Shown here piece by piece: positions 19,290 through 29,545 of a stretch of DNA of 34,788 bases. Location: NCBI GenBank assembly GCA_031267725.1, contig JAIRYO010000057.1:1-34788 (forward strand). Direction: 5' to 3'. The DNA comes from Holosporales bacterium. Its GTDB lineage: Bacteria > Pseudomonadota > Alphaproteobacteria > RUG11792. The position numbers and the translations under genes were made by a program. The notes beneath the pieces were generated by a model, which saw only the letters and a program-made list of their open reading frames with translations, had not been told where the DNA came from and ran no database searches. Numbering within the stretch: the first letter of the stretch is position 1; each line of letters begins with the position of its first letter.

Positions 19290-19403
19290 TATTGGTTTAC
19301 AACCTGTTATGAAGTGAAAAATAAAAATTCATGAAGAAAAGGCTTGGATTAATGGAAAGGGAAATAACTTATTTCTGTTAACTTTAATTTAGAAAAACTG
19401 TGG

Positions 19404-19976
19404 TTAATTTAACTTAACTTTTATGATGTATTTTTGCGAAGAATTCGATGAAATTTCCGGAGTAACTTCTACTTTCTCCTCCCCTAGAGCTTCTTTCATT
19501 TTTGCGGTAAGGGAAATGATTTGTTTCCCAGTTAAAAACGGTTTTCCAGCATCAGAAATACGAAGTTTTACATTTCCATTTTCTGAGATGGTATCGTAGG
19601 CTCCCCCAAATTTAGGGTTCTTAAACTGCGCAGAGTCGATAAGGCCTGCAGCGTATAGATGTGAAAATATTTTTTTTGCATCATTTTCAGAGGTTTTTCC
19701 GTCTCCATCTCCGTTTTCAACTTCGCCAAATTTTAATGATGCGGCACCATCATCCCCGGGACAAACTCCGTATGAATTGAGATAACTGGCATACACAATT
19801 TGAAGATTTTGTATGTCATCCGCGACAGATTTTATCTGAGCGGATTCTATAAGGTCTCGACCTTTTAGTATCCCTCCCGCGATAATTCCGATTATTAAAA
19901 GGACAATGGATATCTCGATCAGGGAAAACCCGTTAAGTTTCCTACTAATACTTTTTCCCTTTACGCAAAACTTCAT
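19404..19976 (-). CDS. Prepilin-type N-terminal cleavage/methylation domain protein (pseudopilin-like)
   Basis: KLNGFSLIEISIVLLIIGIIAGGIL class III leader, PGDDGAA and DGDGKT segments. Confidence 0.85.
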   Translation of the reverse strand: MKFCVKGKSISRKLNGFSLIEISIVLLIIGIIAGGILKGRDLIESAQIKSVADDIQNLQIVYASYLNSYGVCPGDDGAASLKFGEVENGDGDGKTSENDAKKIFSHLYAAGLIDSAQFKNPKFGGAYDTISENGNVKLRISDAGKPFLTGKQIISLTAKMKEALGEEKVEVTPEISSNSSQKYIIKVKLN

Positions 19977-19981
19977 CGAAC

Positions 19982-20773
19982 TTATTCTTTATGTTCATCG
20001 TTATCACCGTTATCACCGTATTTCGCTAAACTCGCTTCTTCAGAGGGAGAGTTTTTTTCTTTGGCGATTTTTGAATCCTTAGCTTCTATATCCTCAACAT
20101 CTTTTATTGCTTTCTCCGCATCATTAGTTGCGGCTTTTTCAGAAACACTTAGGCGTTCATCGTCACCGTGTTCTGCCAACCTCGCTTCTTCAGAAGGGAA
20201 GCTTTCTTCTTTAACGATTTTTGAATCCTTAGCTTCTATATCCTCAACATCTTTTATTGCTTTCTCTGCATCCTCAGTTGCGGCTTTTTCGGAATCACTT
20301 AGGCGTTCAGAAATAGGCGAGATATCAGAATTATCTATTTGCTCAAAGTTGGCATCATCAAGATTTGGGAAATTTAATTTTTCACCATGTTTGTTACTTC
20401 GTTTATTCGCAACTTTTTCGGTAAGTTCATCGAGTTCGGTATCTGTGGTCTCAACGTCTTTTTCCAAATTAGAAATTTGTTTTTCGATTTTTATTGCATC
20501 TATTTCCACTTCTTTCAGTTGTTGATTTTTATCGGAAACGCTTGTCGATAAATTTGAAGGATCATTTTTAATCCCATTCTCAGCTTGAATCAGTTTTTCC
20601 TTTATTTGAGAAAGATCAAGTTCCTGCTTAGACATATTAATCTCTAAGCTTGCTATCTCTTTTCTCAATTTGACACAAGTATTGATTAAATCGATACTAC
20701 TCTGTTGAGCAAAAGACAACGAAGTCCCAATAGTGAAAACTAAAAACATCTTAAAGCTTTTCATAAAATACAC
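19982..20773 (-). CDS. Secreted coiled-coil hypothetical protein with internal tandem repeat
   Basis: Signal peptide (MKSFKMFLVFTIGTSLSFAQQ), coiled-coil, two ~50-aa repeats (SEKAAT.DAEKAIKDVEDIEAKDSKI.KE). Confidence 0.75.
   Translation of the reverse strand: MYFMKSFKMFLVFTIGTSLSFAQQSSIDLINTCVKLRKEIASLEINMSKQELDLSQIKEKLIQAENGIKNDPSNLSTSVSDKNQQLKEVEIDAIKIEKQISNLEKDVETTDTELDELTEKVANKRSNKHGEKLNFPNLDDANFEQIDNSDISPISERLSDSEKAATEDAEKAIKDVEDIEAKDSKIVKEESFPSEEARLAEHGDDERLSVSEKAATNDAEKAIKDVEDIEAKDSKIAKEKNSPSEEASLAKYGDNGDNDEHKE
20023..20310. repeat. Two-copy in-frame tandem repeat, 150-bp period
   Basis: 20041-20160 and 20191-20310 are nearly identical. Confidence 0.85.
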
Positions 20774-21021
20774 GTCCCCAACAACTTATGCATATATTAA
20801 CATGTTAGCACATCTTAAAAAGAAATTAAAGCACTGCCTTTGTCGGGCGTACGTTCAGGTCAGGGGCATTTAGTTCACCATGATTACTTTGATAGCTTGT
20901 TTATGGAACCTAGAGTACCATTCTCTCATTTCAATATGTGCTGAACTTCCTATGTATATAGTTACTTTATCCTCTTTAAAGACTTCAACAAAACTAAATG
21001 GCTCTGGTAAAGTGTTTGAAC

Positions 21022-21549
21022 CTAGCTATCTTTAATCAACTTAAAGTTGTTATTTTTGATTTGGTGCTGTTTCAATACCTCGGATATTGTTAACACTATC
21101 GCGTTCGCCAATTCGGTTAACACGGAGTCTTTGGCCTGTTTTTTTGATGCCAGCACAGAAAACGGCAGATCATCACAAACTTCATATGTTGAAAAGGCAT
21201 CGGTTAGCATAGTTGCTATCAGATTGTATTGCTCATCATAGATCTCGATTTTTGCCGCAATTCTCAGTTGTTCCTTCGTTACTTGCTTTTCTGTATAAAC
21301 TGCAGATAAGTCCCTTTCAGTTAGCTCTATGTTGATTCTATACCTATCGTGCCGTTCTATATAAAGCGGCAAGGTATTTTCCACAATTCGCCGAATTCTA
21401 TATTCGCTATATGGCTCCGCATTTATTTTTATGTTATCAAATTTATGAACAGATCTAGATTTAAGTAAAAGAGGTTGAGTAGAAGAACAGCCAGCAACTA
21501 TGGCAATACTTAATCCACAGAACGCAATTTTAACACTATTTCGTAGCAT
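21022..21549 (-). CDS. Lipoprotein, possibly LptE-like
   Basis: Lipobox VAGCSS; repeated RI..E / Y.I.I.L... pattern and size consistent with LptE; weak motif support. Confidence 0.5.
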   Translation of the reverse strand: MLRNSVKIAFCGLSIAIVAGCSSTQPLLLKSRSVHKFDNIKINAEPYSEYRIRRIVENTLPLYIERHDRYRINIELTERDLSAVYTEKQVTKEQLRIAAKIEIYDEQYNLIATMLTDAFSTYEVCDDLPFSVLASKKQAKDSVLTELANAIVLTISEVLKQHQIKNNNFKLIKDS

Positions 21550-24107
21550 TCTATACGGTCCCCTTCTTTAAAGTCATTGTATCCTTCAGCTAATATGCCG
21601 CACTCATGAGACTGACCTGCTTCTTTTATTTCGTCCTTTTCATGCCTCATCGATCGTATCTTTCCTTCAAAAACACATGTTTCTCCTCTTAAAACTTTTA
21701 TTTTAGAATCACTCTTTTTCATCGTCCCGTCCGTTACATAGCAACCGGCGATTGTTCCGAAGCGACTTATTGTGAAAATTTTTCTAACGTCTGCATTTCC
21801 GATATAATTCTCCTCAACAATTGGAGAGAGCATTTTTCCCATTATCGATTTAATCTCTTCTACTATATGATATATGACGTTGTGATTTAGTATTTTTATG
21901 TTGTTAAATTTGGCAGAATCTTTTGCTGTAGCCGATACGCTTACGTTAAACCCAACAATTATCGCGTTAGTTGTTCTAGCGAAAACTATATCGTTTTCGG
22001 TTATAATTCCAACAGCTTTTTCAACTATCTTTATACTAATTTCCGGATGTTGGATAGCATCTAAAGAGGCTGCTATCGCTTCAACTGACCCTCTAACATC
22101 AGCCTTTACGAAAATATTTAGCGGCTTTACGAGACTGTCTCTTTTAGACATTGCTTGTTCTATGGTTTTTGTTTGAAGTTCAGTAGTTCTACTTTTAAGG
22201 CTCATTCGTCTATACTCCGCGATTTCCCTCGCTTTTTGTTCATTATCAACAACGGATAATATATCTCCTGGTTCGGGAGTTGAATCAAACCCTATCACCT
22301 CAATTGGGGTGGAAGGGCCAACTGAAACTATCCTCTTTCCTTTATCATCATACATAGTTCTTATTTTTCCAAAAACACCTCCAGCGACGAATATGTCCCC
22401 ATTTTTTAACGTTCCTTGTTGAACAATGATTGAGGCAATAATTCCTCTTCCCTTGTCAACACGCGCTTCAAGAATTGTTCCAATCGGAGATCGAGTTTCA
22501 TTTGCCTTTAATTCCAGCATTTCTGCTTGAAGCAAGATCGTTTCTATCAACTTGTCTAAATTTATATTTTGTTTTGCAGAGATTTCAGTGCTCAGTGTCT
22601 CACCTCCAAAACTTTCTAAAATAAGCCCATAAGACATCAGCTCCGTTTTAAGCTTATCAATATTGATGTTTGGTTTATCGATTTTGTTTATAGCGACTAT
22701 AATGGGAACGTTTTGGGAATTTGCTTGATTTATAACTTCAATCGTCTGCTCTTTCACCCCGTCATCAGCTGCAACGACGAGGACTATTATATCTGTTATC
22801 ACCGCTCCTCTTTCTCTTATTTTAGAAAAAGCAGCGTGGCCTGGAGTGTCAATGAAAGTTATTTTTTTTCCGTTTTCAGCTTCCAATTGGTATGCCGCGA
22901 TATGCTGAGTAATTCCGCCCGCCTCTTTTTGCGCAACAACAGTTTTTCTCAGGGTATCTAACAGTGTCGTTTTTCCATGATCAACGTGTCCCATTATGGC
23001 AACAACCGGAGCTCTTGGAATCAGATTTTCTGGCTCATCTTTGATGTTTTTCAATACATTCTCTATGTCAGCATCGGAACCCCTTCTGGGCTTATGGCCA
23101 AACTCAGAACAAACAATCTCCGCAGTATCTCCATCAATCGCTTGATTTACGGTTGCCATCGTTCCTATAGACATCAAATATTTAACTACTTCTGCCGATC
23201 TTACTGCCATTCTATTCGCCAATTCCCCAACTGTTATCACATCAGGAATATCAACTTCTCTTATGACCTTCGCGAGTTTTTGAGGGGTAAGTGAGTTTTT
23301 AAGTTTTTGACGAGCTCTTTTTAAAGAGGCAATAGAGCGTGCTCTTTCTTCAGTATCATTGTTCATAACCCTGCCAAGAACGACTCGAGAAACCTTTCTA
23401 CCAAACTCAATCCTTCTATCTGGAGTTTTTGTTTTGGTAGCCGTCTTTAATTTATCTGAAGAATTATCTTCATCTAACAGGCGGTTTTTTTGCTTATGTT
23501 GAAATTTCTCTTGAACAGAAACATCCTGAGCAAATTGTGAATTTTGTTCTGTTTTTTGTGTTGAAAGCGGATCCTGCTTCGGTAAAGCATCAACAGACTT
23601 TTTTTTATACTCACTATCTCTAAAAATTACAGGATTTAAATCGACAACAACCGGATCTTTCTTTTTCGATTCCGCTTTTTTTGTTCGTATTTTTTCGGTA
23701 ACTTTTAAACTTTTTGCCTCCGCTTCATTGTGAGTGACTTCCGTATTAATCGTACCATTCGATTCAACGTGAGAATTCGAATATTCCACAAATTCGTTAT
23801 CAATAGACTCAAGCGGCTTATTAACGGCTTCCTCTTCTTTCATTGCATCCTGAAGAACTCTAAACCTTGTTTCAAACTCCTTATCCGTTAATTTTCTCGA
23901 GCGAACTGTCCGATCAGATGAATTATCAATGACTTTCAAAAATTCTGAATCTTCTTCAACATCGAGGATAAGCCCTTGCTTTTTACGCTTAATTTCGACC
24001 TCTATAGTTTTATTTTTAGCGTGAATCTTAGGGATAGCAACTTCAATACTCGATCTCAAAGATAAAGTTTTCCGCTTTTGAATTTTATTATCATTGTCAT
24101 TTATCAT
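21510..24107 (-). CDS. infB: Translation initiation factor IF-2
   Basis: VVAIMGHVDHGKTTLLDTLRKT, DTPGHAAFSKIR, NKIDKP, VKADVRGSVEAI. Confidence 0.97.
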   Translation of the reverse strand: MINDNDNKIQKRKTLSLRSSIEVAIPKIHAKNKTIEVEIKRKKQGLILDVEEDSEFLKVIDNSSDRTVRSRKLTDKEFETRFRVLQDAMKEEEAVNKPLESIDNEFVEYSNSHVESNGTINTEVTHNEAEAKSLKVTEKIRTKKAESKKKDPVVVDLNPVIFRDSEYKKKSVDALPKQDPLSTQKTEQNSQFAQDVSVQEKFQHKQKNRLLDEDNSSDKLKTATKTKTPDRRIEFGRKVSRVVLGRVMNNDTEERARSIASLKRARQKLKNSLTPQKLAKVIREVDIPDVITVGELANRMAVRSAEVVKYLMSIGTMATVNQAIDGDTAEIVCSEFGHKPRRGSDADIENVLKNIKDEPENLIPRAPVVAIMGHVDHGKTTLLDTLRKTVVAQKEAGGITQHIAAYQLEAENGKKITFIDTPGHAAFSKIRERGAVITDIIVLVVAADDGVKEQTIEVINQANSQNVPIIVAINKIDKPNINIDKLKTELMSYGLILESFGGETLSTEISAKQNINLDKLIETILLQAEMLELKANETRSPIGTILEARVDKGRGIIASIIVQQGTLKNGDIFVAGGVFGKIRTMYDDKGKRIVSVGPSTPIEVIGFDSTPEPGDILSVVDNEQKAREIAEYRRMSLKSRTTELQTKTIEQAMSKRDSLVKPLNIFVKADVRGSVEAIAASLDAIQHPEISIKIVEKAVGIITENDIVFARTTNAIIVGFNVSVSATAKDSAKFNNIKILNHNVIYHIVEEIKSIMGKMLSPIVEENYIGNADVRKIFTISRFGTIAGCYVTDGTMKKSDSKIKVLRGETCVFEGKIRSMRHEKDEIKEAGQSHECGILAEGYNDFKEGDRIECYEIVLKLRSVD

Positions 24108-24132
24108 CTACTTTCCGCCCTTTTTTAACAAA

Positions 24133-25656
24133 TTATTTGAACCAGTTATCTCTTATTTTCATGATGAGAGTTTCCGCTTCTGATCTCGTCAACAAACTTT
24201 TAGAAACCTCGAGCAATTCTTCTGTGGATAAATCACCGAGATCATCAAGAGTTTTAATATCTGCCTTCACAAGAGCTTCCAACAATTCCGGAGTTAACAA
24301 TTTATATTCTTTTAATTCAACAGAAACCCCCTTCTCCTTGCACAATTCAGAGATTTCCTCTTTTTTCCTTTCTAAATACAAGGTGGCTCGTTGCTTTATC
24401 TCTGCCGATATATCCTCATCAAATCCTTCAATAGAGGCTATATCTGAAATGGAGAGCATTGCGATATCTTCAACTGAGGAGTATCCCTCTCCTATGAGAA
24501 GGTGAGCTACCATTTCATCAACATCTAGGTTTTCCATAAACGTCTTCAAGATTCTTGAACTCTCCTGAGTTCTTTCTTTACTTTCTTCGCTCTCCGTTAC
24601 GACGTTTATTGTCCAACCCGTTAGCTTAGAAGCTAAACGAACGTTTTGTCCTCTCCTTCCTATTGCTAAGCTCAATTGCTCATCTGGGACTATCGCTGTA
24701 ACTCTGTTTCCAGTTTCTTCCATAACGATCTTGCTAACTTCTGCAGGAGATAAGCTGTTCACTATAAATATAGCTGGATTCTCTTCCCAAGCAATTATAT
24801 CAACCTTTTCCCCTTTTAATTCGTTAACAACAGATTGAACACGACTTCCTTTTACTCCGACGCATGCTCCAATAGGATCTAGATTATGATCTGAGGTTGT
24901 TACAGCAATTTTAGCCTTACTCCCCGGATCCCTCGCAACTGAAACTATCCTTATTACACCATCATATATTTCTGGCACCTCTTGCTCAAACAGCTTTTTT
25001 AAAAATTCAGGACTGGTTCTCGACAACTGAAGCAGCGGTCCTGATTGCTCCTTATTCAACCCAGCGAAAAAAACTTTTACCCTATCCCCAATTTTGAAAG
25101 TTTCGTTTGGAATAGTTTCGGATTTTCGTATCATTCCCTCTGTTCGGCCTATATCCAGAATTACCCCTGAATACTCAACTCTCTTCACAACCCCAGCTAT
25201 AATTTCTCCGACTCGTGCAGAGAACTCTTCGTATTGCCTATCTCTTTCAATTATTTTCAGCTTCTGAATAAGAATCTGTTTCGCCGATTGAGAGGCGACT
25301 CTTCCAAATTCAAGCGCTGGAAGTTTGTCCCTTAAAACATCCCCTACCTCAATTGTGCTATCAGTTAATCTCGCCTGTTTCAACGAAATTTGCTTACTAA
25401 AATCCTCGACAGAATCAGAAACGGCCAGAAGTCTATACACCGATATCTCGCCAGTCTTTCTATCTATCATAACTTCTAAATCTTTTTCTTCTCCATATTG
25501 CATTTGTGCAGTTTTTAAAATAGCATCCTCTAATGCGGTTAGGATCGGTTCTATCTCAATCCCTTTATCTCTGGCAACCATATCTGCGATTTGCAAGATT
25601 TCATTCCTTGCTACCGAATGCACATTGGCTTCATCTAATCTTATTTTTCTGCTCAC
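24133..25656 (-). CDS. nusA: Transcription termination/antitermination factor NusA
   Basis: S1 and KH segments: VGACVGVKGSRVQSVVNELKGEKVDII, AIGRRGQNVRLASKLTGW. Confidence 0.96.
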   Translation of the reverse strand: MSRKIRLDEANVHSVARNEILQIADMVARDKGIEIEPILTALEDAILKTAQMQYGEEKDLEVMIDRKTGEISVYRLLAVSDSVEDFSKQISLKQARLTDSTIEVGDVLRDKLPALEFGRVASQSAKQILIQKLKIIERDRQYEEFSARVGEIIAGVVKRVEYSGVILDIGRTEGMIRKSETIPNETFKIGDRVKVFFAGLNKEQSGPLLQLSRTSPEFLKKLFEQEVPEIYDGVIRIVSVARDPGSKAKIAVTTSDHNLDPIGACVGVKGSRVQSVVNELKGEKVDIIAWEENPAIFIVNSLSPAEVSKIVMEETGNRVTAIVPDEQLSLAIGRRGQNVRLASKLTGWTINVVTESEESKERTQESSRILKTFMENLDVDEMVAHLLIGEGYSSVEDIAMLSISDIASIEGFDEDISAEIKQRATLYLERKKEEISELCKEKGVSVELKEYKLLTPELLEALVKADIKTLDDLGDLSTEELLEVSKSLLTRSEAETLIMKIRDNWFK

Positions 25657-26163
25657 TTATAGAAATCTCCTTAATTTACAAAACTTAAACCCATCAATAT
25701 ATGCACTACTTATCTCCTCGTATGATAAATCCATACAGGTCTTACCATCAGGAAGAGAGGCATCCAATATCAAACTTATACCATCTTTTGAAGCAGATTC
25801 CAAGTTTCCCTCAAATTTTTTACATCCATTTTTTGATGTATGAGTTTTTATTACCACTGGATTTCCACAAAACCTGGAAAAATCAGATGGTTTCAATAAA
25901 GGCCTGTTAATTCCAGTTGATGAAATTTCAAGGTTATACTTCCCACTTATTAAGTTTACCTCCTCCAGAGTAGTTGAAATTACTCGACTCGCAGATTCAC
26001 AATCATTGATAGTTGCTGATTCTCCACTTGATTTCTCTATCATCAACTGAAGAGTTTTCCCCTCTTTTAAATTGAATAGCATAACCCGCACTACCTCATA
26101 TCCCAACTCTTTTATAATTGGGGATAACTTCTCTTCTACCCTTTCTGTTAATTTCGACATCAA
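25657..26163 (-). CDS. rimP: Ribosome maturation factor RimP
   Basis: LGYEVVRVMLFN, NDCESASRVIS, LEISSTGINRPLLKPSDFSRFCG; upstream of nusA. Confidence 0.92.
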   Translation of the reverse strand: MMSKLTERVEEKLSPIIKELGYEVVRVMLFNLKEGKTLQLMIEKSSGESATINDCESASRVISTTLEEVNLISGKYNLEISSTGINRPLLKPSDFSRFCGNPVVIKTHTSKNGCKKFEGNLESASKDGISLILDASLPDGKTCMDLSYEEISSAYIDGFKFCKLRRFL

Positions 26164-26349
26164 AAAACCATTACATAAGAACTTTTAATTCTATTACTCG
26201 ATAAGTATAACATGAAGTATTTATTAATCAAAAAGCAATAATAGACCGTAAACCATGCTCCAATGATTCGTGTATTTCTTTCTCTTCACCATTTCCTATT
26301 AAAGCCTGAACAAGACGGCCAGCCTCAAACATAACATGAATTCGGCGGC

Positions 26350-26530
26350 CAAGTCTGAATAGACCGTAAACCATGCCCCAATGATTTTTATATTTTTTTT
26401 ATAATGCTTTAAGCATGATATATAAAGCAGTCTCTTAAGCAGTATTCTAAGAGTGCTATATATCCCGTTTAAAGCATTGTAAAAAAATACAAAAATCATT
26501 TAAGCATGGGATACTCCCTATTCAGGCATG
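26350..26530. repeat. MITE-like element with long inverted repeats, homologous to 5611-5825
   Basis: Left arm ccaagtctgaatagaccgtaaaccatgccccaatgattttta..., right arm ...acaaaaatcatttaagcatgg...ctattcaggcatgg. Confidence 0.75.
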
Positions 26531-26673
26531 GCTATGCGGGAGTTATGGGTATTCATAGAGGGAAATTAGCTCTACATTTATTGTACAGCTAAAGCAAAAC
26601 ATTAATACAGACTGCTCATTTTGTGCTACACTGAACGTAGTGGTTAATAAGAGTTAGTTAAGTTTGGTCGTTA

Positions 26674-27009
26674 ATGAAGAAAGAAAATGTGGATGGAGTA
26701 AATCACTTTCAAGGACTGAGGGCGAAATATTTGAATTTAGCAAAAGAAGCCTCTTCAACTGGAGATAGGATTCTTTATGAATACAACCTTCAATTTGTTG
26801 AACACTACACTCGGCTTATATCAGAAAAAATTTCCCAGCAATCCAGTCAATCTTCTCAACTTCGAAACAATGGTAATGACAATTTTGCATCAAGCAGTAA
26901 TTCTCTAAAAGATAATTTTCAAAGAAAGAAGAGGTACTTAAGAAAAAAAACTATTAAAGAAGAAAATCAAAAAAATCTTCAAAATGATGAAAATGAAACC
27001 GTTTCTTAA
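26674..27009 (+). CDS. DUF4167-like protein
   Basis: FQGLRAKYLNLAKEASSTGDRILYEYNLQFVEHYTRLI matches the DUF4167 signature; polar, basic C-terminus. Confidence 0.7.
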   Translation: MKKENVDGVNHFQGLRAKYLNLAKEASSTGDRILYEYNLQFVEHYTRLISEKISQQSSQSSQLRNNGNDNFASSSNSLKDNFQRKKRYLRKKTIKEENQKNLQNDENETVS

Positions 27010-27058
27010 CTTTTTTATGCCAAAATAAACAAACAGAAAGTTTTTATAAGTATCTCTG

Positions 27059-28582
27059 ATGATATCAAAGGTTAAAACCGTTGCGTTTGTTGGAATGAAA
27101 CCTATTGAAATCACCGTAGAAGCTCAAATTTCCCCTGGTATAGCTTCGTTTTGTATAGTTGGGTTACCAGATAAAACTGTTGGAGAAGCTAAGGAGAGAA
27201 TAAGGTCAACCTTTTTTCAATTGGGATTGGGATTTCCTTCTAGAAAGGTGATCGTAAATATGGCGCCCGCAGATATTCCAAAAGCTGGATCTCACTACGA
27301 TTTACCGATCGCTCTGGCAATTTTAGGCGCCATGGAGGCCATTGATATTTTTCTTTTAGAAAATAGTATTTCAGTCGGAGAGCTTGGGCTTGATGGTAGT
27401 TTGTCTTATATTTCTGGAACAATATGCGCCGCGATGTTGGCAAACGAAAAAAATATGTCACTAATATGTCCCAAGGATTGTGAAGGTGAAGCTCTCTGGA
27501 GTGGTAATGAAAGTATAATAGCCGCTCCTAACATCGTTTCGCTGATAAACCACATAACAGGAACCTGTCAAATAACCCCTTCGCCATTGGTAAAGAACAC
27601 GGAGAAACATTTCAATTTCGGCATCGACATGTCGGATATTTATGGGCAACATCTCGCGAAAAGGGCAATTGAGGTTGCGGCATCCGGAGGACATAACGTA
27701 CTAATGATAGGCCCTCCTGGATCTGGAAAATCCATGTTAGCATCGAGAATAAGAACCATTTTGCCTCTTCTTTCTTCGAATGAAGCGCTTGAAACGACGT
27801 GTATATATAGTTTGGCTGGAATGCTTCCAAAAGAAGGACTTATATACCAGGCCCCATACAGAGATCCTCATAATTCAGCTTCTCTAATTTCAATAGTTGG
27901 TGGTGGGCCAGATGCTAAACCTGGCGAGTTGTCTTTGGCTCACAACGGAATATTATTTCTAGATGAATTTCCCGAATTCCAAAGATCAACAATTGAATCG
28001 CTTCGACAACCACTTGAAACGAATAACATAACAATTTCAAGAGCTAAGGAACACATAACATATCCTGCAAACATCCAGTTGATTGCGGCAATGAACCCTT
28101 GTAAATGTGGCTTTTACGGAGATTCCAGTCGTCAATGCTCTAAAGCGCCGAAATGTGCAATGGAATACAGGAACAAGATATCTGGCCCAATTTTGGATAG
28201 ATTTGACATAGTAATCTATGTAAACAGTATAAAAGTTTCGGAGTTGTTTGAAAGCGAGGAAAGGGTGGATTCAAAAACTATACGATTAAGAGTTTCGAAA
28301 GTAAGGGCGTTTCAGCAAGAGAGATTTTCAGCTCAAGAGCATGGTAGCGAATCATATTTAAATGGTAAGGCAAAAGGTAAATATCTCGAAAGCGTGACGA
28401 AGTTGGATGTGGAATCTAAAATGTTTTTTCAAAAAGCTATAGAGCGATCCAACTTATCGGCGAGAAGTTGTCATAAAATCCTACGCGTAGCAAGAACTAT
28501 TGCAGACATGGAAGATTCTGAAGATATTCAAAAGCACCATCTTGCAGAAGCGTTGCAATATAGGCTTCTTGATATAGTTTAG
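27059..28582 (+). CDS. YifB/ComM-family Mg chelatase-like AAA+ ATPase
   Basis: GIASFCIVGLPDKTVGEAKERIRS, MIGPPGSGKSMLASRI, LAHNGILFLDEFPEF, AAMNPCKCGFYGD. Confidence 0.94.
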   Translation: MISKVKTVAFVGMKPIEITVEAQISPGIASFCIVGLPDKTVGEAKERIRSTFFQLGLGFPSRKVIVNMAPADIPKAGSHYDLPIALAILGAMEAIDIFLLENSISVGELGLDGSLSYISGTICAAMLANEKNMSLICPKDCEGEALWSGNESIIAAPNIVSLINHITGTCQITPSPLVKNTEKHFNFGIDMSDIYGQHLAKRAIEVAASGGHNVLMIGPPGSGKSMLASRIRTILPLLSSNEALETTCIYSLAGMLPKEGLIYQAPYRDPHNSASLISIVGGGPDAKPGELSLAHNGILFLDEFPEFQRSTIESLRQPLETNNITISRAKEHITYPANIQLIAAMNPCKCGFYGDSSRQCSKAPKCAMEYRNKISGPILDRFDIVIYVNSIKVSELFESEERVDSKTIRLRVSKVRAFQQERFSAQEHGSESYLNGKAKGKYLESVTKLDVESKMFFQKAIERSNLSARSCHKILRVARTIADMEDSEDIQKHHLAEALQYRLLDIV

Positions 28583-28606
28583 AAGAGAGCGGCGCAAGCT
28601 TATCGT

Positions 28607-29296
28607 TTAATTGCCCTCTTGGCCGTTATTCCCAGTAAGTATAGTTGTTACTTTACCGTTAACCCTTTTTAATGCCGTATTGTTTTTTTGGAGTTTTTCA
28701 ATTTCACTTTTTCGAGTTGATGTTATATTTTTAAGCTTTTTTTTTAATTCTTTAAGTCGGATTCTTAATTTTATTTTTGATCGTGATAAGGGGGCCTCAT
28801 TTTGGGAGTTGCTTTTTCTCCAAGGCCCCTTCTTATTTTTCGATTTTTTGAGTTGTTCTTTTAGGCCTTTAATTTCTTTATCTTTTTTTAAGATATTCTT
28901 TTCCAGCTCTACTGTGCTAGAGCCTATGACATCAAACCTATTATGTATAAAATCTTTAAGCGTAGAAATGGATCCGTCCGCTGTTGTTTTACTAATATTA
29001 TCTTTTATTTTCTGCAGTTCTTTTATGAATCCCTCATTCATATTACCCCATAAGTTGCCCTTATTAAACCACTTCTTCTTCTCACTGTCGCCTGAAACTC
29101 TTTCGTTTCTTTTCTGATATTTGCCAATTAAATAGTCAGCTAAACCCGTAACAAACTCTGTTACAACTTTCTTCTTCATGGATTCTTCCGCATTTCCATT
29201 CGTGCTTCCAAAAGCCTTCTGAAAAGAGTAGAAAGCAATTGCGCAAAGCGCTATCAAGAAGAACTTTTTCAAAAGCTTATCATTCTTAAAAAACAT
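28607..29296 (-). CDS. Secreted coiled-coil hypothetical protein, paralog A
   Basis: Signal-peptide-like N-terminus MFFKNDKLLKKFFLIALCAIAFYSFQKAFGSTNGNAEESMKKKVVTEFVT; near-identical N-terminus to 29546-30205. Confidence 0.75.
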   Translation of the reverse strand: MFFKNDKLLKKFFLIALCAIAFYSFQKAFGSTNGNAEESMKKKVVTEFVTGLADYLIGKYQKRNERVSGDSEKKKWFNKGNLWGNMNEGFIKELQKIKDNISKTTADGSISTLKDFIHNRFDVIGSSTVELEKNILKKDKEIKGLKEQLKKSKNKKGPWRKSNSQNEAPLSRSKIKLRIRLKELKKKLKNITSTRKSEIEKLQKNNTALKRVNGKVTTILTGNNGQEGN

Positions 29297-29385
29297 TTGT
29301 TCCCCAAAAGTTATGGTAGCATAAGCCCATTTATATTATGCCATAAATACTGTATTTCTTAAAGGGTGTATACGTTTATATAGCT

Positions 29386-29492
29386 TGAGACAAAAGAGAG
29401 GCCTCTTGAACTCTGGTAGTATACTCCAGAGGAGGAGTGTCCCTTACTCGGTTACAACAAAAAATGTGGCGTTAGCTTCGTCTATGAATAAC
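29386..29492. repeat. Dispersed intergenic repeat, inverted copy of 16592-16692
   Basis: tgagacaaaagagaggcctcttgaactctggtagta...ttactcggttacaacaaa. Confidence 0.7.
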
Positions 29493-29545
29493 AAAGTATG
29501 CCTGTTACTCAGGAAAAGTTCGAGACGCTAAATCATCCGGTGATA

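Noticed and set aside
19105-19290. 61-aa minus-strand ORF (MVSPEGFEPTTSGLGILRS)
   Set aside because: Antisense translation of tRNA-Arg(CCT), a well-known false ORF.
20061-20525. 154-aa antisense ORF, Ser/Ala-rich
   Set aside because: Mirror of the low-complexity repeat in the coiled-coil gene on the opposite strand.
26299-26499. 66-aa minus-strand ORF
   Set aside because: Entirely within the MITE-like inverted-repeat element.
28611-29117. 168-aa Phe/Ser/Leu-rich antisense ORF
   Set aside because: Complement of the Lys/Glu-rich coiled-coil paralog; a composition artefact.
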